DNA from: Fischerella muscicola PCC 7414
GTDB lineage: Bacteria > Cyanobacteriota > Cyanobacteriia > Cyanobacteriales > Nostocaceae
NCBI RefSeq assembly: GCF_000317205.1
Contig: NZ_AJLK01000151.1
Location: 1-64,000 of the forward strand
Direction of reading: 5' to 3'
Length of the DNA stretch: 64,000 nucleotides
Shown here: in pieces, positions 26,445 through 36,071 of the stretch
How positions within the stretch are numbered: the stretch's first letter is position 1
Layout: each line of letters begins with the position of its first letter
Translations under genes and position numbers: made by a program
The notes under the pieces: model-generated
Told to the model about the DNA's origin: nothing
Databases searched by the model: none
What the model saw: only the letters and a program-made list of their open reading frames with translations

Positions 26445-27596
26445 TTACTTTCTAACTTTGATTTTGGAACTAACAAATTTGGTGGCGTTAACAGCAACCG
26501 TAGCAGTTGTACTTGCTCCACCTGTAGCGATTCCTGCTGCAATTTCAGAGCCAAATGCTACTGTTTTACCTAATCCTGTCCAAACAGCTATTCCACCACC
26601 TGCGGCTAATGCAGATGCAAGGATAGGAGAAACTAACCCAACAAAAAGCAGAAATATCATCGGTTGATTTTGTTCGGAATTAGCGATAAGTTGTCCGCAC
26701 AAACCAATAATCATGTTGAAGCAGAGTTTCGCCATTCCAACGGTGAAATAACCAGTTAGCCAAGCGAAAATAGGTTTTGCGCCAAAGGGGAGTAGCGAAC
26801 CGCCTATTGCCAACGGGCCAAGTAGGGCAGTTAAAAGCATCGTGAATTCGATACCCCACTGGTAAGCGTTATTGAGGGCGAGGAGGATCACTGCGACAAA
26901 TCCGGTGATCATCGAACCGATTGTACTGGTGATAGTATTACCAATCTTTTCGGCAATTTGACCAGGGGAGAGATTTTCGAGCGCGTCTTTAGCATCAGAT
27001 AAAGCCTGAAGTGGGTTAAATTCCCAACTACCGCTATCGGGGGCTTCTCCTTTAAATAGATCGGGCGCGGAGGTTTTAAGTTCTGCTTCTGCTTGTTGCA
27101 AACAGGTGATTGAATCTTGCGTGTTACCAGGGATGGAACGGCATCTTTCCATTGCTGCCCCTACTTGCTGCTGGAGGGCAATATTGCCGACTGCGCGGTT
27201 GAATGCTACTTCTAGGTTGGCTCCGGCAGCAGTAAATTCCAGGATGTCATTATTAACAGTATTAATGTATCCCCGGATGGCGAGTGTTCCACTTCTGAGT
27301 AAAGTGCCATTGTTAGCTAGTAGTCCGATCACCAGAATGGGCCATATCCAACTGGAGAGGGCTTTCATATCTTCTTGATTTATCCAGTTTTTGCCTAACT
27401 CAACCATAAAAAGGGTGAGTGTGGCGATCGCAAAAAACTGACCAACTTTGCACATCGAGCCGTACAAATTACCGTTGAGGGTTTCCTGCCAAAGTTCATT
27501 GAAACCTTCTGCTACTAGTTGCGCTCCAGCTGACGCATTTTCTAAAATGTCTTGCCCAAAAAATGGGTCAGTTGCAATTACAAGATGTTCTAACAT
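26445..27596 (-). CDS. VirB6/TrbL-like polytopic T4SS protein
   Basis: A 383-residue membrane protein with about six to seven hydrophobic segments, for example WIWPILVIGLLANNG, MITGFVAVILLALNNAY, WLTGYFTVGMAKLCFNMIIG and PMIFLLFVGLVSPILASALA. A soluble loop with two Cys (about 140-215) splits the first and second groups. This is the VirB6 plan, a protein lining the inner-membrane channel. It starts at ATG 27596 and sits between the VirB5-like and VirB8-like genes. Confidence 0.7.
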   Translation of the reverse strand: MLEHLVIATDPFFGQDILENASAGAQLVAEGFNELWQETLNGNLYGSMCKVGQFFAIATLTLFMVELGKNWINQEDMKALSSWIWPILVIGLLANNGTLLRSGTLAIRGYINTVNNDILEFTAAGANLEVAFNRAVGNIALQQQVGAAMERCRSIPGNTQDSITCLQQAEAELKTSAPDLFKGEAPDSGSWEFNPLQALSDAKDALENLSPGQIAEKIGNTITSTIGSMITGFVAVILLALNNAYQWGIEFTMLLTALLGPLAIGGSLLPFGAKPIFAWLTGYFTVGMAKLCFNMIIGLCGQLIANSEQNQPMIFLLFVGLVSPILASALAAGGGIAVWTGLGKTVAFGSEIAAGIATGGASTTATVAVNATKFVSSKIKVRK

Positions 27597-27666
27597 GGTC
27601 TGTATTATGTACCTGATAGAGAGTTGGTCATCTCTGCAATTGAGATGACCAACTAATTAGGGTGAA

Positions 27667-28398
27667 TTATTCACCGGCGGTAGTTTTGAGACTGCTAAAC
27701 CCACTGATTTCGACATACTGGGCGCTAATACCGTCCATCATCAGGTTTTGACGGCGGCGATCGCTTGCCCCCTGTTCGGCAAGTTGAGATAGCATCAGGT
27801 TAGTTTGCTGGGCATCGTGCCGTGTTTGCAGTCCGTCAATGCGAGATTGACCCAACATTGAGACAATTTGCGAGTTTTGGGCAGCAATGACCTTGAGGAT
27901 GTTTTGTGAAGCATCCATTGGTTGTGCAGATTCTGCGAGTTCTTTGGCCTCGGCTACAGTTTGTTCAGTTGCTTCTATCTCATTTTTGGTACGTTCCTGA
28001 CCGACTTCCCCTAAGACGCTGGCGATCGTGGCGCGGGTGGTTTCTCTCTCCAGTTCGTTAGCTGCACTGACCGCAGCTTCAACTGTGTTGCTTTCATTCC
28101 AGTTACCCTTGCTCTTGAGTTGCTCTTTGAGCTTTTCGGCTGAGTTTACTGGATCTGGCATATCCATACTGCCAGTCTGAATAGCAGTTTTAGCTTCGCC
28201 TTTCATCCCACCCCATTTATTAGTTCCTGAAGTGAGTTCCTTTTTGGTTTCCTCAAAATAGTTATTGAATTTCCCTAAAACCTTGAAGAAGTCGTCAATT
28301 GAAAAGGCATAACTGGGTGCTGTACCGAGTAAAGTAACCAGACCAATTATTGACCCGATTATTACTCCTTTCTTAGTAAAGTTGAATTTTGGTTTCAT
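27667..28398 (-). CDS. VirB5/TrbJ-like exported protein (tentative)
   Basis: A 243-residue protein from ATG 28398, which puts a clean signal peptide at the front (KKGVIIGSIIGLVTLLGTAP, cut near SYAF); an ATG 24 bases upstream is less likely. The mature part is almost wholly helical and hydrophilic (LERETTRATIASVLGEVG, EQTVAEAKELAESAQPM, LQTRHDAQQTNLMLSQLAEQ), like VirB5/TrbJ pilus-tip proteins. Its place between virB4 and virB6 is the classical VirB5 position. Sequence similarity as such is weak. Confidence 0.55.
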   Translation of the reverse strand: MKPKFNFTKKGVIIGSIIGLVTLLGTAPSYAFSIDDFFKVLGKFNNYFEETKKELTSGTNKWGGMKGEAKTAIQTGSMDMPDPVNSAEKLKEQLKSKGNWNESNTVEAAVSAANELERETTRATIASVLGEVGQERTKNEIEATEQTVAEAKELAESAQPMDASQNILKVIAAQNSQIVSMLGQSRIDGLQTRHDAQQTNLMLSQLAEQGASDRRRQNLMMDGISAQYVEISGFSSLKTTAGE

Positions 28399-28511
28399 AC
28401 TTTTCGTGGATAAAATAATCAATGTGGCAATTTAAAGTTAAGCCACTTGTTTATGAGTTATTGATTCTTCTTGTTATAAATCCAGATTATTCTTAGTTTT
28501 TCTTCTATAAT

Positions 28512-31340
28512 TTATGCTGACTTTAATTGCTGATTGTTATTGTTGTCCAGTAATTTTTGTGCTTCTTGACTTAACTCATCTCCCCGAAGCATCTGTATGT
28601 AGCTTTCTGAAAATTTCACCATACCCAGCATTGGATTATCGGCATATTTATTGAGAAATAGAGTGCGTAATTCTTGCTCATTCGGGTTATTTGCTACTGC
28701 TGCAAGTAAGCAATAAGCAGGATAATACCTACAGAAAGTTAGTTTGCCATTGTCATCAAGTAACCACTGTGAATAAATACTTTCGCGTTTTGGGAAGAAT
28801 GCTTCGGTACTATTACGCGAGATAATTTCATAAGGGTATTTAAACCTGTTCACAAATGGGTCAACTGCCGATGTTTGAATCCGACCAATCAGGCGGGTTG
28901 TGATGTTAGCGAATATCTTGGAAGCAGACTTACTTTGGAAAATACTTTCTGGTTCTTGGGCAGATAAAATTACACGTATACCCGCTTTCGCTCCGTTAGC
29001 GCAGAGTCTACCAATTAGCTCGGCTATGCTCTCAAAATTGAATAAAATTGGTGCTTCATCTAAGAAAAATATTGATACTTTAGATGATAAAGCTCTACGT
29101 AAGGCTGCGGAATAGGCACTCAGGGCAAGGACTGCGGCATCGGCTTCACTCCCAAGCGATCGCAGCGCAAATACAAGCAATCGAGCATCAGTTCTAAAGC
29201 TAGATGGATTGGCGATTGATTGCCCAACTCGTGAATTTAGCCAAAACTTTAATCGCAATCTGATTTGGTCAAGGGCATCGAGAATTTCTTTACTATTATT
29301 GGTGATGGAATCGAGCTTGATAAATCCAGGCGAACAATAATTATAGAAATCTTTAAGTGTGGGAATATCTGCCCATTCAGGTGTTCCTAATCCATTTTCT
29401 AATGCTAGCTTGTACCGAAGTTTGATATCTTCATCGTTGTAAAAAGTTTCAATTGTGATTGTGATGATACTTTCAATATTTGATACTGTTGTCGGACTTA
29501 CCCCTACAGGATTTGTCCCTAGTACCATAATCATTAATGTTGATTTCAAGAATTCCTTAAAATCGGTCATTCTCTCTTTAATAACTTCAGGCTCATACCC
29601 CCTTAAATCAGGTAATTCAAATAGATTGTTTGATTCTTTACTAATATCGAAATATGCCCCTTCCTCTCCCATAAATTTGGTGTAGTCGGTAAACGTACTA
29701 GTACCATCGGGTTTGGGATAATCAAGTGCAATTACGGGAATGTTTTGAGCCAAGGCAGGTGTTAATAGACCTGCTACTAAGACAGATTTACCCGCACGGG
29801 TAGTACCAAAAATGGCAAGATTTTTGTGCTGCTTGTACAAGTCAAGATGTACTGGGGTTCCTCCCTCTTCAGCAATTAGCTCAAACCCGGATTTATCTCC
29901 TGTAGCCGTTCTAACTATCGGCATGAGTCCGGGAACTTCTGATGAGAAATAAGGGAGGCGACGGTTAAAGGGTCTTGTGAGTAGATTTTCCCAAACAACA
30001 GGTACACATTGTAACCATGTTTTCCAGGCATACTCGATTTCTCGATCGACTACAGCAGGTCGCAAGAAGCAGCTAGAAAGGTATTGGCAAGCTTCATCAA
30101 GTTTTTGACGACTGTGACGATGGACACAAAAAACAACAGCAGTGTGGATGGGGAGACTGCCTCTGAGGATAGTTTCTTGTGCCTTAACTGCCTCCTCAAT
30201 GTTCATATTGGCTTTTACGTCAATTGAACCCTTCTCAGAAGACATGGCGCTGGAGGTAATTGACTGTTTAGTAATTCGTTGCAGAGCAGTTTTGGCAAGT
30301 CCCTGGTTGGCTTTAGATAGCTGGCAGATAATCTCAGTGTCGGAGATTTTTTCTTTGGATATCACCTCCCAGAGGTATCGAAGCTGGGCGTATTCGTCTA
30401 CCCAACCCTGGGGCTTTTCGCTAAACTGAAGAACGCCGATATACTTGTCTTGCAGTCTTACCCAGCTGCGATCGAGAAACGGGACAGATTTTTCATTCTC
30501 CAGCATCAGGTGGCGAATGTGGAAATCGCTAGTTTGAACTTCTCGAAGTCCCTCTTCATCTAATATGAGGGGATTGGGAACTTTGGGTGCATCGCTACGG
30601 TTAAATTGACTCCAAAGAATTGACCATACTTCCTCACTGGTGGCTGCTCGCACTGAAAGTCCCATCGAGTTTGTAAAAAGTTGTTCCCACCGTTGAAACC
30701 CAGAGGTAAAGCTATCCCGTAAGATTGTTTCGATTCTTTCTTGCCGAACACCGTGAATTTGTCCAGTAAATTGGAACCAGGCATTTTGCAATTGTTTGAT
30801 AGTTTTTTCAATTGCATCATTTGAGCGACTGTCTTCAGAAGCCAGGACACTATAGGTACACCAGAAACGTAAAAACTTATTTTTACGAGTTCCTGCTTTA
30901 GTGAGTTCTCTTGCTCGCAGACGTTCCGATCGCACTAATAAAGTTAATTGCTCTAAGTCACATTTATCCTCTATCTTTTTTAGTTCCTGCTGCCGGAGAA
31001 AATCATCAGTGAACGAACCAAGATGAATTGTGAAGGTTTCGCGTTCGGGAAGTTCTTTGAGTCCACCCTCAATATTTTCAAAAATCGGGAGAATCTGTTC
31101 TTCTGGTAAAGACGGGTGGACTCCTTGTACGTCGAAGCAGAACTTAATTTGAATATCTTCTTTTTTCTGGAGGATGAGTGCGCCGATATCTCTACGACCA
31201 GCAAGCGAGATACTTGCAATCCCGGCTAAATGAGTAATATCCTCGAACGGTGTTAGGTTTTTGACAACACCTAATTGTTCGGTATCGAGGGATTTTTTAC
31301 CAATTTTGTCCTTTATTTTCGTTGAGGCGGTCGAACTCAT
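28512..31340 (-). CDS. virB4: VirB4/TraC-type conjugative transfer ATPase
   Basis: A 942-residue ATPase, at the long end of the family. Walker A is GTTRAGKS (about 510), Walker B FFLDEAPIL (about 758) and the later ILSAQEPESIF is the motif following it in VirB4/TraC. The N-terminal half, with VRAATSEEVWSILWSQFNR and VFCVHRHSRQKLDEACQYL, matches the VirB4 N-terminal domain. It powers pilus assembly and transfer at the inner membrane. It lies 42 bases after the VirB3-like gene, the usual virB3-virB4 order. Confidence 0.9.
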   Translation of the reverse strand: MSSTASTKIKDKIGKKSLDTEQLGVVKNLTPFEDITHLAGIASISLAGRRDIGALILQKKEDIQIKFCFDVQGVHPSLPEEQILPIFENIEGGLKELPERETFTIHLGSFTDDFLRQQELKKIEDKCDLEQLTLLVRSERLRARELTKAGTRKNKFLRFWCTYSVLASEDSRSNDAIEKTIKQLQNAWFQFTGQIHGVRQERIETILRDSFTSGFQRWEQLFTNSMGLSVRAATSEEVWSILWSQFNRSDAPKVPNPLILDEEGLREVQTSDFHIRHLMLENEKSVPFLDRSWVRLQDKYIGVLQFSEKPQGWVDEYAQLRYLWEVISKEKISDTEIICQLSKANQGLAKTALQRITKQSITSSAMSSEKGSIDVKANMNIEEAVKAQETILRGSLPIHTAVVFCVHRHSRQKLDEACQYLSSCFLRPAVVDREIEYAWKTWLQCVPVVWENLLTRPFNRRLPYFSSEVPGLMPIVRTATGDKSGFELIAEEGGTPVHLDLYKQHKNLAIFGTTRAGKSVLVAGLLTPALAQNIPVIALDYPKPDGTSTFTDYTKFMGEEGAYFDISKESNNLFELPDLRGYEPEVIKERMTDFKEFLKSTLMIMVLGTNPVGVSPTTVSNIESIITITIETFYNDEDIKLRYKLALENGLGTPEWADIPTLKDFYNYCSPGFIKLDSITNNSKEILDALDQIRLRLKFWLNSRVGQSIANPSSFRTDARLLVFALRSLGSEADAAVLALSAYSAALRRALSSKVSIFFLDEAPILFNFESIAELIGRLCANGAKAGIRVILSAQEPESIFQSKSASKIFANITTRLIGRIQTSAVDPFVNRFKYPYEIISRNSTEAFFPKRESIYSQWLLDDNGKLTFCRYYPAYCLLAAVANNPNEQELRTLFLNKYADNPMLGMVKFSESYIQMLRGDELSQEAQKLLDNNNNQQLKSA

Positions 31341-31382
31341 AGCCTGTAGTTTCGTTCGGTGATATTTTTTACTGGAGCAGCT

Positions 31383-31718
31383 TTATCTGCGTTTTTTCAG
31401 CTGGTGCTTTTTATGGGATTGAGGTTGTAAAGGATTAACGAGAGAAACAAAAGGTTTATAGCCACGGGTGATGCGCGGCGTGCCGACAAACTTACCAAAA
31501 AAAGCTTTGTTGGAACTTACCGTCCACCAAGTTGCCCATCCCCAAGCAGTTACAATTCCGGTTGTGAGCCAGGAAGCTTGCATAAAACCCTTGACTACCA
31601 TGTAGGAGATGAGAGCGATCGCACTCCAGGGAACAATTTGGTCGGCGGGAAATGGCCCAAGGCGTGGCTGTTCTCCTAATACGCGGTTGACAGTACGAAA
31701 TTCCCGTTCTCTGGCCAT
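31383..31718 (-). CDS. VirB3/TraL-like small membrane protein
   Basis: A 111-residue protein with a hydrophilic N-terminus (REREFRTVNRVLGEQPR), two adjacent hydrophobic segments (VPWSAIALISYMVVKGFM and LTTGIVTAWGWATWWTV) and a basic tail (SHKKHQLKKRR). Size, topology and position directly before virB4 and after the pilin candidate fit VirB3/TraL, which tethers VirB4 to the membrane. Confidence 0.7.
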   Translation of the reverse strand: MAREREFRTVNRVLGEQPRLGPFPADQIVPWSAIALISYMVVKGFMQASWLTTGIVTAWGWATWWTVSSNKAFFGKFVGTPRITRGYKPFVSLVNPLQPQSHKKHQLKKRR

Positions 31719-31811
31719 TATGACGAAAGACGAAAGTCAGTTTTTGAAATCTTGATGAGTGGCACTTGTGGAATTGTGCCACTCGTGGTGGCTTTTTTGA
31801 CGAGTGACGTA

Positions 31812-32435
31812 TCAGCCTGTTACCAGTCCTGCAAGCAAGTCTCCGACTACAACTGTGAGGGCAACGATAATTGGTGTACGGGCGATCGTTTGCCAATCTT
31901 CGTCGTTTCTGGCTGCTTGAACAACCCTAATAAGACCAATACCCAGGTAAATTAGGAACAAACCGCGCAGTACCGCAAATACGTACCTAATAATATCTTC
32001 ATTGACACCAGTAAAGTATTCTGTGAAGAAGTCCTCTGCGTTTTGCATGAACTGGGCATTTGCGGGTGCAGTGGCGATATCCAACATAAATACTACACCT
32101 ACCAAGCAGAACAGAACAGTATAAATATTGATGCCATACTTGCGCTGCCATTTCTCAAAGTTGGAAAGTAGCAAGTTTGCTTCCTTGGGTAGTAACGCTA
32201 CAATACCAGTTCCAAACGCGAGTGATGCCATCACCATCTGGTGGAGTGAGATATCTGCAATCATCAAACCAGTACCAACTGCCATTAGTCCGGTGATGCT
32301 GGCGTTTTCTTTCCAGTTGCGACGGCGACGGCTGGGAGCGGGGTATCCGTATTCTTCGTAGGAAGGAACGCGATCTGCGCTTCGCAGCAGCGCTTCGCTA
32401 TCGCTACCAAAATCAGATTCGTAGTCTGTTTTCAT
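31812..32435 (-). CDS. VirB2/TraA-like pilin precursor candidate with long N-terminal part
   Basis: A 207-residue membrane protein starting at ATG 32435. The C-terminal 80 residues look like a mature conjugative pilin: after a hydrophobic segment (VLFCLVGVVFMLDIATAPA) comes a likely signal-peptidase site ANA|QF (127/128), then two hydrophobic helices (about 149-173 and 187-206) joined by a short charged loop (ARNDEDWQ). VirB2 pilins have exactly this two-helix form and similar length. The 120 residues before it, with two further hydrophobic stretches, are far longer than a normal pilin leader. Residues 12-22 are encoded by a dispersed repeat. It lies just before the VirB3-like gene. Confidence 0.6.
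   Translation of the reverse strand: MKTDYESDFGSDSEALLRSADRVPSYEEYGYPAPSRRRRNWKENASITGLMAVGTGLMIADISLHQMVMASLAFGTGIVALLPKEANLLLSNFEKWQRKYGINIYTVLFCLVGVVFMLDIATAPANAQFMQNAEDFFTEYFTGVNEDIIRYVFAVLRGLFLIYLGIGLIRVVQAARNDEDWQTIARTPIIVALTVVVGDLLAGLVTG
32369..32406. repeat. Dispersed repeat inside the pilin candidate gene
   Basis: CGATCTGCGCTTCGCAGCAG followed by CGCTTCGCTATCGC contains the hairpin CTGCG/CGCAG and repeated GCTTCGC units. It is much richer in GC than its surroundings and codes in frame for SDSEALLRSAD. Confidence 0.5.
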
Positions 32436-32806
32436 AAAAAGATTATTTCAGAAATTAGTGGATGAAACTTTGTAGAGTAACTAAGGTCGAAACACTGCTT
32501 TTTACCAAAGTTTTGATTGGAGTAAATATCTGCTCCAACTTCTCACTTGTGAAATTATTTTATGAGATTAATAACCGTGAAATCATCTAAAAATTTTCTA
32601 TTTTTAGACACTATATTTTTCAGTAAATCATTCAATAAAAACTCAGACAAATTTGCTTGACAACTTCCAACAATTAAATCAGTGGTTTATTTCATAATGT
32701 TTGACCCCCGATATAGGCTATATCGAGGGTCAAAGATTGATATATGAGGTAGTGTAATTACGGTTATTTACCGCTAGGTTGTTGTGATGGATCAACTCTC
32801 CGTCAA
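32436..32806. other. Intergenic region upstream of the pilin-virD4 operon
   Basis: About 371 AT-rich bases. They hold the terminator at 32700-32734 and presumably the promoter of the long minus-strand operon that starts at the pilin candidate. I see no gene. Confidence 0.4.
32700..32734 (-). terminator. Strong hairpin, terminator of the DUF192 gene
   Basis: Sixteen-base arms (32700-32715 and 32719-32734) pair with one mismatch around a GGC loop. It lies about 75 bases past the stop of the minus-strand DUF192 gene. The hairpin is clear but no long T-run follows, so it may be a bidirectional terminator or a processing site. Confidence 0.6.
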
Positions 32807-33373
32807 CTAATTCTGCATTATATTTGTGTTGAAATCGAGTTGGAGTTTCTTACCTACTTTGAGATTGAGGGTTTTAGTACTGTTAGCAGGTAGTTCAATA
32901 ACCTGGTTAACAGGATAGACTGAATCGTACTTAGGACAGGTTTTGGTTTTGCAAGGGGGAGCTGCTTCTACAATTGATTTGATAACTCCATCTCGCAGGA
33001 ATATCATATCTAAAGGAATATACGTATCCTTCATCCAAAGTTTAACTTTTTCAGGTTTGTTGAGGACAAATAACATTCCGTGATTTTCAGGAATCGAATT
33101 ACGAAATTTGAGTCCGTGGGCATATTCCTTTCTATCGTCTGCTAATTCGAGTTGAACTGTTTGATTGTTACTGGTAAAGGTTGCGCCAATAGGTAAATAC
33201 TGGGGCTGGCGAGTCCAAAAGTATAGCGGTAGGGGTGAGAGGGCAGCAGTAAAACCAGCAATTGGCCCAACAAATTTGATAAATTTGATGAATTTGTAAA
33301 ATAGGCTTTTTTCTGGATTTTGTGCTTGTTTAGTTTGAATGTTGGTTTGAGCAGTTTGTCTTGTGACTTCCAT
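32807..33373 (-). CDS. DUF192 family protein
   Basis: A 188-residue protein with one N-terminal hydrophobic segment (FVGPIAGFTAALSPLPLYFW), likely a membrane anchor or signal. The rest is a DUF192 domain: VQLELADDRKEYAHGLKFR, NHGMLFVLNKPEKVKLWMKD, TYIPLDMIFL and NQVIELPANST. The family is small, secreted or membrane-bound, and of unclear function. It has two extra Cys (CKTKTC). It lies between an AAA+ ATPase gene and the T4SS operon and has its own terminator. Confidence 0.85.
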   Translation of the reverse strand: MEVTRQTAQTNIQTKQAQNPEKSLFYKFIKFIKFVGPIAGFTAALSPLPLYFWTRQPQYLPIGATFTSNNQTVQLELADDRKEYAHGLKFRNSIPENHGMLFVLNKPEKVKLWMKDTYIPLDMIFLRDGVIKSIVEAAPPCKTKTCPKYDSVYPVNQVIELPANSTKTLNLKVGKKLQLDFNTNIMQN

Positions 33374-33497
33374 AATTTTAGATAAATAAGGTAGTAAAGT
33401 GGTTAGAAATGGCGAGCATTATGAACTGTTGAAATGTTTTGGTTACATTTGCTTTCGTCCAAACATGATGAAACTTTAAATTGATTTATGAGGTGTG

Positions 33498-35132
33498 CTA
33501 GCTGAAAATATCAATGTTGCCAACAGCAAACTTGCTTTCGTCTAGGGGACTACTAGGTAAAGCTTGTTGGTCAGCTTTGTTACGCATCGATTCGACTCTA
33601 TCGGCTTCGCGGATGGCAAGCGGGTTAATCTGACGGCGTTCTTCTAGTAATGCCTCGATTGTTAGTTCAAGTGTGGGGAGTTGGCTTTCTGAGTAGGTAT
33701 CTTCTGTTATGGTTTCGCAGAATATGGTACTAGCGGCGCGTTCTACAATTGTCTGGATTTCTGCACCTACACAGCGATTGGTGGCTTTAAGAATTCTGCG
33801 CCACTGTTCCTCGCTCCAGGGGTCGCCGCCATTGCGAAAGCGTTTGTCAAATCGGGCAGCGTGCAGTTTGAAGATACTATATCTTTCCCCATTATTGGGC
33901 AGGTCTACTTTAAATAAATAGTCAAACCGTCCAGCACGGGTGAGTTCGGGTGGCAGCCATTCCATACGGTTAACTGACGCAATGACCAGTACATCTGACG
34001 TGCGCTCTTGCATCCACGTCAACAGCTGACCAGCCAGCCGTTTGGCGAGGTCATCATCCCCGGCGAAGCCTTTATCAAAGTCGTCGAAATACAAAATTAC
34101 TTGATTGAGCCTATCTGCCAGTCGCAACAAGCGTTTGAGTTTCATTTCTGCTTGGTTGCCAAAACTTCTAAAGTTGCCCCAATCGACCATGATGAGGGGA
34201 ATACCCATGTTCTGGGAACAAGCTTTTGCTGAGTGTGATTTTCCCGTCCCCGGTGGCCCCACAAGCATAATCCCCTTGGGTACGCGCAGATTGTATTGTT
34301 TGGCACGCGGGGTAAGCAATCGCTTGAACTTTTTGAATGACTGCTGCATGAGTTCTAACCCACCAAGTTGGACTTTTGGTGGAGGTAAGAATTCGATGTC
34401 ATACAAGCGGTTAAGCAGTTGAATTTTTTTTGCTAGTAGAAGCTTTGCTATCTCACTGGAATTTCCTAAATCATGACTTTTTCTAATATCGGTTAGGCAA
34501 TACATAATATCAGAAATATACAAACCAGCACTAGCGTTAGCAATTTCTAAATAGTCTTGATCCGTATATGTGAAAGAAAAATTTTTACTTTTAATTAAAC
34601 TGTCAATAATTTCTTGTGCATCTGGTAGTTCTTGACTCCATAGGGGAATTTCTGCCGCTATTTCGCTTGCTATCTCGGCGTTGGCTCCTAGTAATATAGT
34701 AGTTTTACCACTATCTCTTGTATAAAATTTGAGATTGATTAACGACGACTTCATCCATTCTGATATAATAAAATCGATTTCTTTCGGTGTATCTTCTTTT
34801 ATCCAAGGGAAGATATTCTCAATGATTAATACTCCCTTGCCAGAATAAATTTTCCAGAAATTGAGTACTTGAAAATAGTCTTCTTTATTTTGTTTTATCG
34901 AAGGTTTATAGTCGTCAAACTCTCGAAGAACGAGATTTTCTTCGGCGCTGACGGCTAGTTCTTTAATACTGTCCTCGCTGAGATTCCATATATAGGCTTT
35001 TTTGCCTGCTTGCTGACAGTAAGTAGTGATTCGGGTGAGGAGGCGGTGACGTTCTTGGAGGGGAGATTCGCAGGCGATGATTGGATAGTTGTCCGCAAGA
35101 AGGTCTTCTAGATAGTCAAAGCTAGACTTCAT
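33498..35132 (-). CDS. AAA+ ATPase
   Basis: A 544-residue protein from ATG 35132; a longer reading would need a TTG at 35219 and adds residues that do not fit the family. The N-terminal 240 residues form a regulatory domain (DYLEDLLADNYPIIACES). The AAA+ module has Walker A GPPGTGKS (about 290), Walker B LYFDDFDKGF (about 347), sensor 1 VIASVNRME and the arginine finger region PPELTRAGRFD. This is the FtsH/CDC48-like branch without a protease or membrane domain, a type common in cyanobacteria. Its function is unknown; it may remodel a protein complex. Confidence 0.8.
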   Translation of the reverse strand: MKSSFDYLEDLLADNYPIIACESPLQERHRLLTRITTYCQQAGKKAYIWNLSEDSIKELAVSAEENLVLREFDDYKPSIKQNKEDYFQVLNFWKIYSGKGVLIIENIFPWIKEDTPKEIDFIISEWMKSSLINLKFYTRDSGKTTILLGANAEIASEIAAEIPLWSQELPDAQEIIDSLIKSKNFSFTYTDQDYLEIANASAGLYISDIMYCLTDIRKSHDLGNSSEIAKLLLAKKIQLLNRLYDIEFLPPPKVQLGGLELMQQSFKKFKRLLTPRAKQYNLRVPKGIMLVGPPGTGKSHSAKACSQNMGIPLIMVDWGNFRSFGNQAEMKLKRLLRLADRLNQVILYFDDFDKGFAGDDDLAKRLAGQLLTWMQERTSDVLVIASVNRMEWLPPELTRAGRFDYLFKVDLPNNGERYSIFKLHAARFDKRFRNGGDPWSEEQWRRILKATNRCVGAEIQTIVERAASTIFCETITEDTYSESQLPTLELTIEALLEERRQINPLAIREADRVESMRNKADQQALPSSPLDESKFAVGNIDIFS

Positions 35133-35314
35133 CTTAGTTGCTTGTAGCGTACTCAGAAGTAATCTTATCCAGAAGAGATGCTGTACGAGAACTGATAATT
35201 TTCTAATTCTTGCTTCCAAAAATTAGAAAAAAGTTGATTTACTTTCAGTATTTTGTTGATTGTGTAATCGCGTTGTGAATTTAGATAATTGCAGTATGAA
35301 GAGTTAGTGCAAGT

Positions 35315-35893
35315 ATGGCAAAGACACCAGAATATCCAATTGTTGTTATCCCAGAGTTAGTTAAAGAAAAAAAACAGTTTACCCCTTTAGTTTTTCCTTC
35401 TGGACAGGGAGATGCACCAATCGGGGCAAGTGAGGGGCTGTTTGAAAATGTTCTCAAACACTATTTTGGTGAAATTGTTTCTCCCCAGCAGGTGATGCTT
35501 CCTCCAGGGCATCGACTACCATTTACGGCTGATTTTCTTATTATTGAACCAAATACTGGCTTACACATAGATTTGGAGGTTGATGAGCCAATTTCGTTTG
35601 CAACTCTTAAGCCTACCCACTCTATCGGCGAGGATGATTACCGAAACAAGTGTTTTGTCGATGCCAACTGGCTAGTCATTCGGTTTGCAGAGGAACAAGT
35701 CTCGTCTCAACCAGAACGCTGCGCTCGATTTATTGCTGGTGCGATCGCTCAACTAACGGGCAATGATACTTATCGCCAGAAGCTACTTCATGTGGAGAAA
35801 GTTACTCCTATGCGTCAGTGGTCAGCACGTCAAGCTTCCAAATTAAAGAAGAGTGATTACCGCCAAGGCTATCTTGTCCAAAGGAAGAACTAA
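35315..35893 (+). CDS. Small PD-(D/E)XK-like (DUF559/VSR-type) protein
   Basis: A 192-residue protein. The core reads RLPFTADFLIIE, then LHIDLEVDEPISFAT, DDYRNKCFVDANWLVIRFAE and SSQPERCARFIAG. The spacing of Asp, Glu-x-Asp and the hydrophobic strand ahead of RFAE follows the DUF559/VSR-like nuclease fold, in which a short basic-acid motif cuts DNA; the usual Lys after the acidic pair is not evident. It is transcribed alone and divergently from the AAA+ gene. The role is unknown; repair of plasmid DNA or defence are possible. Confidence 0.5.
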   Translation: MAKTPEYPIVVIPELVKEKKQFTPLVFPSGQGDAPIGASEGLFENVLKHYFGEIVSPQQVMLPPGHRLPFTADFLIIEPNTGLHIDLEVDEPISFATLKPTHSIGEDDYRNKCFVDANWLVIRFAEEQVSSQPERCARFIAGAIAQLTGNDTYRQKLLHVEKVTPMRQWSARQASKLKKSDYRQGYLVQRKN

Positions 35894-36071
35894 GGATGTG
35901 AAAAAGTATTTCGAGACAATTTGATGAGAGCCATTAGCGTTCTTCAGCTTTGAAATTTATCGGTGAGGGTTTTGAGATTTTTGGTGGGGTGATCGCAAAG
36001 ATCATCGAGTTGAGTTGTTAAGCTAGCCAGCAAAAAACAATTCAATGTCAGTTCAACTTGGTCGTTATATA

